14,023 nt of DNA from Zarea fungicola (taxonomy: Eukaryota > Ascomycota > Sordariomycetes > Hypocreales > Cordycipitaceae), in the NCBI GenBank assembly GCA_900169235.1, contig FWCC01000057.1:1-14023 (forward strand), written 5' to 3'. The notes below the pieces were generated by a model, which saw only the letters and a list, made by a program, of their open reading frames with translations, had not been told where the DNA came from and ran no database searches. Within the stretch, counting starts at the first letter, position 1. Every line of letters begins with the position of its first letter. The position numbers and the translations under genes were made by a program. This document shows, one piece after another, positions 1 to 6,832 of the stretch.

Positions 1-245
1 CGTCGATAAGCCATCGTTACAGGCTACTATAGCAATTATTTTTAGCGTAGTTTTTTAGGTATCGCAGGTTTTTTAATATGGCCATTAATATATTTACATC
101 TATACTAATAATTTTCATTTTAATTTCCACTAGCTGTATAGCGACACTGTATATAGTTATAAATAGCTTCTAAATCTTCTACCAGCAGTAGTTTATGTTG
201 TAGTGGGTAAATCTGGATAGTAGCCGCTCTAGGTTTGGAAAAAAT
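1..245 (-). pseudogene. possible RIP-damaged coding relic at the left edge, unrecognised
   Basis: Read on the minus strand, a frame running from about 240 toward 1 is open for roughly 40 codons (start of the stretch RAATIQIYPLQHKLLLVEDL). It then continues with stops that are all TAA or TAG, as expected if CAA, CAG or TGG codons were mutated. The sequence is more AT-rich than the adjoining 250-449. I do not recognise the product. The tract runs off the window edge and could be the end of a transposon-derived gene. Because AT-rich DNA gives chance open frames, this is a weak call. Confidence 0.25.
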
Positions 246-449
246 TGTCACTCAGCTATGGATTCGTGATTTGCAATGACTATTGTCTATGAGCCCGTTA
301 TACTATGGGCAGTCTATGCGGTCCTTCATTGTCTTCATCGTCTTCCTTGTCCTCTCTCTCGCTGCTCCCTTTCGTCAGTAGCGAGATTTAACTCCAGCGA
401 AGCCGGCTAAAACTACCACTGGGAATTTTGAAGAGCCACTATCCGATAT
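246..449. other. intergenic and probable 3' flank of the oxidoreductase gene
   Basis: This is normal-composition sequence between the left-edge relic and the stop codon of the oxidoreductase gene, which reads toward it. It should contain the 3' UTR of that gene. A pyrimidine-rich run (about 325-375, CTTC and TCTC units on the plus strand) is the only visible compositional feature. I see no separate gene. Confidence 0.5.
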
Positions 450-1223
450 TCAGGCACCCTTGACAAGGTTGTAGAACTGTTCACCCTGGATAGTAGCAAT
501 CTCGAGTTCCAAAGTTGAGGGCTGACGGGAGCCGTCGCTACCGGCAAAAGCACCAGCACCCCAGGACGATCCACCATGGACTTCACTGAGATCAGTCAAC
601 TGAGAGAAAGATTTTGCATACCCAAGAGGAACGAAAGTGATGCCGTGGTGAGCTAACGTAGACATGGCGGCAATGGCAGTGGATTCCTGACCACCGCCGA
701 GCGTTCCTGTCAAGATGAAAAGGCCCGCCTTCTTGCCCCAAAACCCACCAGAAGCCCAGATGCCACCAGTCTGATCCCAGAAACTCTGTATATAACAAAT
801 TAATATCTTGCTCCAGTAGTAAGTTTTTAAATGGCGTTCTTTCATACCCTCCATTGCGCCGGAAAGTTGCCAAAACGGGTGGGAATTCCAAATAGAAAGG
901 CATCGTATTCCTGGAGCTTGGCAGGATCGTTGAGGATGGGAACGCTGGTGTCCTTCGGAGGAGCGTGCATCTTGGCTAGGACGTCACTCGGCAGGGTTTC
1001 CGGAATCTGGTAAATGTCGGCGACGCCTCCAGCTTTTTCAATACCTTTCCTTTCAGCATCGGCCATTAGCTTGGTATGGCCGTACATAGAATACTGATTA
1101 CATGTTAGTGGCAACGTTAGAGTACTCTTCTACCTCATCTATCTGGTGACAGGCAGCAACAGGCGTAGAATAGTGGCCAAGGATGTAGAGTAAACGCACG
1201 TAGACAATTGCAATCTTGACCAT
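450..1223 (-). CDS. NAD(P)H:quinone oxidoreductase, WrbA/Pst2 flavodoxin-like family
   Basis: A three-exon gene of 201 residues. Exon 1 is 1223-1200 (MVKIAIVY), intron 1 is 1199-1094, exon 2 is 1093-848, intron 2 is 847-786, and exon 3 is 785-450, ending in TGA. Intron 1 has a GTGCGT donor, a CACTAAC-type branch site and a CAG acceptor. Intron 2 has GTATGA and ends ATACAG. Splicing restores the flavodoxin N-terminus IAIVYYSMYGHT, the first beta strand and FMN phosphate loop. Further family signatures are [24 protein letters not shown], the [10 protein letters not shown] flavin loop, LTHHG-like LAHHG, and [16 protein letters not shown] followed by [12 protein letters not shown]. Members are cytosolic or membrane-associated FMN enzymes that reduce quinones by two electrons and so limit semiquinone and oxidative stress. 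About 200 residues is the usual length and no damage is visible. The start is preferred because it restores strand 1 and has a good context (GGCAAAATGG). An ATG at 1114, inside intron 1, gives a shorter frame lacking strand 1. Confidence 0.93.
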
Positions 1224-1410
1224 TTTGCCGATGTCAAGTGAATATAGCACAGGGTAATATGAAAGATACCAAAGAATAGAGCATGAATTGAGAGTAGAAT
1301 AAAGTTTCTACAAAGATAACAATACGTCAACTGAGTGGGAGTAGGAGCTCTTATACTTTGTGTTAGATTTGGTAACAAAATGCCACCAGTTTAGCCTCAA
1401 TTGGCTTGTC
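1224..1410 (-). promoter_or_regulatory. probable promoter and 5' UTR of the oxidoreductase gene
   Basis: Upstream of the ATG on the minus strand lies a CT-rich leader (runs such as CTCCTACTCCCACTC around 1330-1350), as is common before fungal start codons. A TATA-like AGTATAAGAG lies near 1348-1358 and a CCAAT box at 1404-1400, about 180 nt from the ATG. A CCCCT element, the stress-response consensus, lies further out on the plus strand near 1487-1492. These are short motifs seen by eye, so regulation by stress is inferred mainly from the gene family. Confidence 0.4.
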
Positions 1411-1666
1411 CGGACGATTGACGCATTTCAATCCACTAGTATCGCATTTTTAATCATTACTAAGGCAAGTAGACACTTTTACGAGTACCCCTTCCTTATT
1501 AGGCGGGGCTTGCGGAAAATGTCTAGCTGTGATTGACTTTGTTGCATCGTCGAGGTCTAAACATGCTTGCCGAATACACAGGTCAGAAAAGCCATATTGT
1601 ACGAGGAACTCATATTGGAACAGACGACTTTTTAGTGGTCCTTCCGGAGCGGGACCATACTGCTTA

Positions 1667-1691
1667 TAGCAAGCTTAGATGAAGCTTGCTA
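1667..1691. repeat. perfect 10-bp inverted repeat with 5-nt loop
   Basis: TAGCAAGCTT at 1667-1676 and its exact reverse complement AAGCTTGCTA at 1682-1691 flank a 5-nt loop. A further AAGCTT overlaps the right arm's end. It sits in intergenic DNA and no function is assigned. Confidence 0.6.
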
Positions 1692-2018
1692 AGCTTTGAG
1701 CACGTTACATACCAGAATTTATTGGTCCAACATTGGCGACTTTGTCCAAGGGAATTGCCTCAAGCTAGTGTCCCCCAATCGCCCCACACCTGATGGTATA
1801 ATAGTAATTGATCAGTTATTACAAAGCAGCACTTGACCCTAAACACTGTGTGGCGGCGAGAATAACCACCTTGGAAGGTTCGTAAAAAGTCGTGTCCTGG
1901 TCAAATACACAAAAGTCGCACTGGTAAGGCGTTACCTAGTTAATCAGGAGGACCCCACGCTGCCCGCTTTCGGCACCCAAGAACAGGAGCTATTTAGCAC
2001 GTATGCGTCGAAAATAGG

Positions 2019-2043
2019 GGAGACCTCCCGTAAGGGTGTCTCC
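2019..2043. repeat. hairpin with a GNRA-type tetraloop
   Basis: GGAGAC (2019-2024) pairs with GTCTCC (2038-2043), and an inner CCC/GGG pair closes a GTAA loop (2030-2033) with a small asymmetric internal loop. It is well formed as RNA on the plus strand. There is no neighbouring transcript to attach it to, so it may be chance. Confidence 0.35.
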
Positions 2044-2429
2044 AGGCGTCACTGCACATAGGGAAAGATCGACAGACTCGCAGCCTTCGGATGATCATAC
2101 GCCTTGTACCCGGGTCCAAAGTGCAAGATGTGATGTAGTCTTTGAATATTATGAGCCTGTTTGTAAAGTCGTTTACAGATCCATGATTGGATTGATGGTG
2201 TTTTTCTGACTAGGGCTGCGTCTTACTCTCAACTCTACCAGAGGTAGGTTTGGGAGTCTATTAACTAGGTGTCACACAGAACAGTAATTAGTCATAGGCA
2301 ATTGAGTTGATTGAGGAAAAATCTAGTGTATAGGTAGAAATAGTCACGATACAGTCAAAAATATACAATCAGCATTCATCAAATTAGCTACATGAGAACA
2401 TTTGAGCCTGCCAGCTCTGGACCATGCCG

Positions 2430-2704
2430 TTAAACAGGCCGAGGCTCGAAATCTTTAATAGAGAATCGAATGCCGGCGTCCAAGTCGTCACTCATTCTTG
2501 CCCTCCTCCTCCGGTCGTGGTACTCATAAGTGTGTGGCTTAGAAGGGCGTTTTTCCACTACAATTTCGGATCTACTCTCGGCCGCTCTAAGTGTTGAAGT
2601 TGTCTGAAAAAGTGTTGTACGGTGCCGTCGCGCGCGGTAAGAGTGATGCCAACCGTGTTCATGGCAACATTCTTCGCTTCCTCGCCAGAGTCATCTCCTG
2701 ACAT
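2430..2704 (-). CDS. possible small gene or broken reading frame, unrecognised
   Basis: An ATG at 2704 opens MSGDDSGEEAKNVAMNT and onward for 48 codons, to TAG at 2560-2558. A second frame overlapping its 3' half reads EIVVEKRPSKPHTYEYHDRR and ends DFEPRPV plus TAA at 2432-2430. Its acidic/basic composition looks coding. A 50-nt intron at 2653-2604 (GTTGGC donor, TTCAG acceptor) would join the two frames into a 74-residue protein. The donor is poor, so a frameshifted relic is the alternative. It starts 121 bp downstream of the transcription-factor stop on the same strand. I do not recognise the family. Confidence 0.3.
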
Positions 2705-2825
2705 CGATATAGTGGTATGCCCGAGTGCGTAGATGCTAAGTTTCGGGTATTTTATTGGAACTCACGCTAAGTTTAGATATAAAGGCCATAGAAGGATTGA
2801 ATATTTTCGTTAATACGAACTACTT

Positions 2826-3980
2826 CTACATTCTTTGTTGTGGCCATGCCCCTTCACCTCTTACTGCATGTGCACAGTGTAAAAGAGAATAACGTAAAGG
2901 GACTCTGAGCCCCAAATCTGCTCCAAACCTGCATTGCAGCATATCATCATCCTTGGAAACTTCGTCGAAGTCAATAAAATCGAAACATTCATTATCCAGC
3001 ATCCTCTCACCAAGCATGGCCAGATTAGGCACAAAAAGTGGCTGCTGCTGTTGAGACTGTGGTACCAAGTTTACCAGGCCGTGAATCGGCCAACCGGCCA
3101 TTCTCGGGCTCAGTAATGGGACTGACGACTCTACCATAAGTATTTGAGCAGCTTCCCTACTGAATGACATGTTGGTGCCGCTGCCAGAACTCCATGGAGA
3201 AAACGTAAGTCCCTCGGTGTCACCAGTTGCAGGGCTTTGGTTGTTATGCTGCAGACCAGAGTATTGATCCTGCTGAGATGGCCATGCTTGACCGGTAAGT
3301 AACCTGCAGTCTGCTGATTCGGCATTTTCTGTCTCTTTGAATCGCCTAGCGTTGATGGGTTGTTGCTGTTTCAGCTGGCGGGCTATTTTGGTTGTTTCTG
3401 CTTCATCCTCGGACATGGCAGATTGAATAGGCAAATCAACATCGCCGTCGGTGCGCAGGCAGCCCAACCTCAGAGCAATATCGTGTACCACCGGCTTGCC
3501 ACAATCGTTCAATTCCGGCTCGCCCAACTCCCAGGTTTGATAGTTTCGTACCAAGGAGTAAAGCTTGTGAATAGTGGAAATGAGGGTGAGCTGGTTGCCT
3601 TCCAGTACCTCAGCATATCTGTGAACGCCTGTTACTGGTGTAACCTATTGTGATTCGATAGTCGAATATCTTACCCTGCATGTACTTGTTTGTACTGAGC
3701 CGTCGTTCTAGGGCTGGAGATACACAGAGAGCCATTGTCTTTACAGCGCTTGCAGGGAACAGCGCTATCACACTAGGTACATTTAAAAATTAATATAGGT
3801 GATTTACTATACGTTTTACGCAAGGACTACCTTGGTCTTCCTGGTACGGCAGCTATCACAGGCTTTCCACACGCGCCTCTGGCGCACACTATTTGGTGTG
3901 GTACGCTCTCTAGAATGGCTGGTAGCGGTGCTTGATAGTCTCCTTGAAACCCGAGAGTTGAGGTTGCGAAACGCCGTCAT
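2826..3980 (-). CDS. Zn(II)2Cys6 (GAL4-type) transcription factor, intact, three exons
   Basis: Exon 1 is 3980-3831, intron 1 is 3830-3773 (GTAGTC donor, CTAG acceptor), exon 2 is 3772-3675, intron 2 is 3674-3619 (GTAAGA donor, CACAG acceptor), and exon 3 is 3618-2826, giving 346 residues. The ATG follows an in-frame TAG at 3989-3987. Intron 1 cuts the zinc cluster: exon 1 ends ACDSCRTRKTK and exon 2 begins CDSAVPCKRCKDNGSLC. The product has Cys 41, 44, 51, 57, 60 and 67 in the exact C-x2-C-x6-C-x5-C-x2-C-x6-C spacing, preceded by a basic, Ser/Arg-rich tail. Residues 83-112 (GYAEVLEGNQ to LYSLVRNYQTW) and 121-136 (GKPVVHDIALRLGC) match, from memory, a conserved block that follows the cluster in a widespread group of fungal regulators. 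Gln runs occur near 166-170 and 271-275. The acidic-aromatic stretch at 293-308 (ECFDFIDFDE, KDDD) could activate transcription. The protein is nuclear and DNA-binding; its targets are unknown. A 3'-terminal intron (GTTTGG near 2930 to CAG near 2845) would shorten the tail and cannot be excluded. Confidence 0.85.
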
Positions 3981-4083
3981 TAAGTTCTAAAGAAGGATAA
4001 TGGAAGTGTGCGTTGTCGTAGTGTGGCAAAGGCTGGTCTTGTTGAGAATAGTCGGTGCAAAGTACAAAGGAGTGTAGCCCGTT
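3981..4083 (-). promoter_or_regulatory. 5' flank of the Zn2Cys6 gene, overlapping a possible ankyrin-like relic
   Basis: The region just upstream of the regulator's ATG on the minus strand must hold its leader. It contains the in-frame TAG at 3989-3987 and pyrimidine-rich TTATCCTTCTTT. I see no clear TATA box. The same stretch contains the possible ankyrin-like trace described in the next entry. Confidence 0.3.
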
Positions 4084-4620
4084 TCAAGCATGCAGACATT
4101 GGCTCATTAATGTTGGGATGTTAGAGATGTATGCAAACAGAACTTTAAGACTTGACCTTATAATTAGTGCGTAAGCGGCCTGGGTGCGAAGTAGTAGCTC
4201 AGTCAGCTTCACCAATAGATTGGTTACATTGCTATTGACGAAGCTGATAAATGAAACTGGTTTTACCACTACCAATTGGAGTTGTAGTCCTTGGACAGTC
4301 TTCTATAAGTAAAGGGTCAACGTGATATTCTTCCCCACTGGCCCCATTACCCACTTGGGAGTGACTTGACTCGCCTCAGAGCATCATCATCAGCAAGGAT
4401 CCACATAGTAGTGATTCTAAACTTGTGGAGCAGCTGTGCCTGGGCCCGACCCAGCGCTTTCAATAATCAGTGCAGGTATGGTCCGTTCCGTTGGGGCCGT
4501 GTCTGTTGGGTTGTCCAGAGCTACAGTAGATGGCGGTTCATGACACAATGCTTTGTCAGGGTGGCGCTTGGCCGAATTCTCACAGGGCTCTAATACAAGT
4601 GCTTAAAATGGAAATTTTCT
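4030..4620 (-). pseudogene. decayed protein gene, possibly ankyrin-repeat
   Basis: On the minus strand, fragments in different frames look coding. KALGRAQAQLLHKFRI followed by ILADDDALRRVKSLPSG lies at about 4458-4345. VNSNVTNLLVKLTELLLRTQ lies within 4275-4084. NINEPMSACL and, in another frame, ETGYTPLYFAPTILN lie around 4100-4035. GYTPLYFA fits the G-x-TPL-x-x-A core of ankyrin repeats, and the preceding helix-like LLVKLTELLL fits the repeat before it. Frames are interrupted by stops and shifts with no convincing introns, so this reads as a relic of ordinary composition, not RIP-mutated. The identification is tentative. Confidence 0.25.
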
Positions 4621-5740
4621 GAGTAGCAACGAGGCAGAGTCTCCAGAAATAGCAGGGCTGCGGCTTTTGTATCCCCATGTATTTAGACTTAGCCTAGCAT
4701 CACAAATAACAACCAAGCTGCTTTGAGCCAAGATTGAGCGGATGGTGCCCATCATCCTAAGTAGCGGAGCATCCGAATTGAATCTTGTGCGAGAGGCGAC
4801 TGTGTTTTGGCTAAATGAGTGGAATCCACTTCATGCGTCGACATAACGAACCAAGAGAGAAGCCCAGAGTGAGTTACACCTGTTTTGGTGCGTCGCTTAA
4901 CGTTCACCTTTCCCTATTGAGCGCCGTGCTAGGGAGCACCATCAACAGAGTCACAACCATTATGTTATGTGTACATCGTCTGCCACTTTGCTGTGCTTAA
5001 AGGCGACAGCACGCGTATTTACTGCATTGCTATCATCTACTTCTGGGCGAAATGCTAGTGTGCTGGTGTGACGTCGACATGTTGGGGGTAAGTTATAAAG
5101 GAGTACCAGAGCCATCAGAGAAATCTTTGTCGGGAATAGGTTCAACGCCGCTCCGTTGCCCATCACAGGTGCTGTGTCTGTTGGCATCTGCATAACCTTG
5201 CGTTATGGTTGGGCTTTGGCGTGTGTACTCAGCACTAGGTATGCCAAGCCAGAAGATCGCAGGCGGGTATCCCACGGTAATGGACAGTTACGTTTGTGTT
5301 GCGCTGCTGCTAGCGACAAGATCCTATAAATGTCAGCCCGTTTCTTTTCGAGCGACGGTGGTAGTTTACTGTATTATGTAACATAAACGCATTGCGGCTA
5401 GTACTTCTTGGGCAGGGGCCGGTGCAAACACGTCTGCGTCTGCCAAGTTTTTGGCCAGTGAGTGATTATGATTGTTCTCGCAACCACCGAGGCTGGTGAG
5501 TTTCGAACAGGGACACGGACGTGGAAGCGTAAGCCGGAGCAGCTCATTGACAAATCCTAATCCGTGTGTTTATAGTGGACACCTTTACTCCTCCCTGTAT
5601 GGTGTTAATCTTAATAATGAGAGGGTAAGAAATAGTTAGCGAATGCATAGTAGAGGAAGACGTAGGAGTTGGCTAAATACTGTGTAGGGTTTCTCGCGGT
5701 GGTAGGTGCTCCACTACCAGCCACATATAAATACCAGTTA
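4621..5740. other. intergenic region, no supported gene
   Basis: Normal-composition DNA with only short open frames. Minus-strand frames at 5275-5093 and 5193-4960 (for example ADANRHSTCDGQRSGVEPIP and NAVNTRAVAFKHSKVADD) overlap and could continue the decayed gene to the left, but I recognise no domain. The stretch 5580-5740 becomes AT-richer and leads into the RIP block. Confidence 0.4.
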
Positions 5741-6119
5741 AGAAACTAGAAGGAATAATAATAGAAGAGTAAATAAATAACCTAAAAGGGACTTTATAAA
5801 TATAGGATTTTGCCTATAAAAATAAATAAAAATTCCTCTTTAAATTATTTCTTTTATAAAAAAAATAAGGAATAGAATTTTATATTTATTTACCTTTAAA
5901 GTTCTTTATTCTATTATATAGTAAATATAACTATTATTAATTATAAACTTAACTTACTTTATAATATAATAGTTATAAGCCTAAAAGGTTTAATAAAAAG
6001 AAACCTATAACTTTTAACTAACCCCTTTCTTATAATATAAAATAAATATCTTTAATTAACTGATTAATTAATTTAATATATTATTAATTATAACTTCTAT
6101 TATCTTAAAGCCTAAAGGT
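5741..6119. other. AT-rich DNA with no recognisable feature
   Basis: Saturated AT-rich sequence between the border of the normal region and the open-frame relic. Stops occur in all frames on both strands, and I see no terminal repeats or motifs. Confidence 0.5.
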
Positions 6120-6605
6120 CTTAGTAAGTAAAATAAATAACTAGACTTCCTTAAAAATTATATTATTATAAAATATATTTAGGATAATATTAACCTAAAT
6201 AAAGATAAACTACCTAATAATTACCTAATTAAACTAACTATTTTAATTAAAGTAATTATATTTAAGCAACTTAATATAGGTATAAATATTAAAAATAGTA
6301 CTTTAAATAATAAAGTAATTAAGTTAGCCTTAAAGTAAGTCTATAAAGAATATAATTACCTATATAAGGAATTTAAAAAGCTCTTAAAGCTACTTAATAA
6401 GGTTTATACCTAGATTTTAGAGTATATAAAAGAAGTAATATAGAACTAGGTAAAACTATATATTAAAAAAGACTTTACTTTAAAAATATATATTAAAAAC
6501 ATAAAAAACGTATTTACTCCTTTTATTTTTATATTTATAACTAATATATTTAAAGTATATAATAAGATAATAAGTAGGGTATTAGTTAGAATTAAAAAGC
6601 CTTAA
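6120..6605 (+). pseudogene. RIP-degraded coding relic, Lys/Ile/Tyr-rich, unrecognised
   Basis: In the frame of position 6183 the plus strand stays open for about 50 codons (from DNINLNKDKLPNNY to VIKLALK). After three TAA/TAG-interrupted pieces it stays open for about 50 more (VKLYIKKDFTLKIYIKNIKN to RVLVRIKKP) up to TAA at 6603-6605. Four internal stops in 140 codons is fewer than expected by chance in DNA this AT-rich, and all could come from CAA, CAG or TGG. A gag-like retrotransposon protein is possible but I cannot identify it. The Fot1-like element lies just downstream and may have inserted into the same older element. Confidence 0.3.
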
Positions 6606-6738
6606 TTTAAATTAAGAGTTAAGATAAAGCCTATATTAAAGAATTGAAGTATAAAATAAATAAGGTTAAAAGAGATATTATTATTATACCTTTTTTAAGT
6701 ACTATTATTATTTACTTTAATAAGATTTAGGTAACGTG

Positions 6739-6776
6739 GTTAATAAGCGTGCGGCCCGAACAAGTGTGCGGCCCAC
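6739..6776 (+). repeat. left terminal inverted repeat with doubled internal motif
   Basis: The repeat starts GTTAATAAGCG and contains the motif AAG(C/T)GTGCGGCCC twice in direct orientation, at 6745-6757 and 6762-6774, 17 bp apart. The doubling suggests two binding sites for the transposase helix-turn-helix region, which is an inference from layout. Confidence 0.9.
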
Positions 6777-6832
6777 TTGACCTCGTTTTTGCCATCCCAG
6801 GTATTCAGATCTACAATACTCAACCAACCCTA

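Larger units (their letters stand above)
1411..2429. other. intergenic region without a recognisable gene
   Basis: About 1 kb of ordinary composition and not RIP-like. No frame gives a recognisable protein on either strand. An open plus-strand stretch around 2017-2213 has no early ATG and no familiar motif. Two compact hairpins (1667-1691 and 2019-2043) are listed separately. The segment 2226-2400 is AT-richer and may hold the 3' flank of the minus-strand frame ending at 2430. Confidence 0.5.

Noticed and set aside
592..903. Minus-strand open frame of 103 residues
   Set aside because: It overlaps exons 2 and 3 and intron 2 of the oxidoreductase in another frame and has no recognisable motif.
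1139..1378. Minus-strand open frame of 79 residues
   Set aside because: It runs across exon 1, part of intron 1 and the promoter of the oxidoreductase in the wrong frame.
2017..2213. Open plus-strand stretch of about 65 codons
   Set aside because: There is no ATG near its start, no recognisable motif and no splice signals that would link it to another exon.
3360..3653. Plus-strand open frame of 97 residues
   Set aside because: It lies opposite exon 3 of the Zn2Cys6 gene, which has motif and splice support.
3799..3990. Plus-strand open frame of 63 residues
   Set aside because: It is antisense to exon 1 and intron 1 of the Zn2Cys6 gene, where the minus strand encodes the cysteine motif.
4366..4593. 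Plus-strand open frame of 75 residues
   Set aside because: It has no motif or codon pattern and lies opposite better coding-like fragments on the minus strand.
4815..5000. Plus-strand open frame of 61 residues
   Set aside because: It is short, shows no recognisable domain, no splice partner and no conserved motif.
5460..5580. Possible tRNA because of TTTCGAAC near 5508
   Set aside because: The T-stem does not pair on either strand and no D-arm, anticodon arm or acceptor stem can be drawn.
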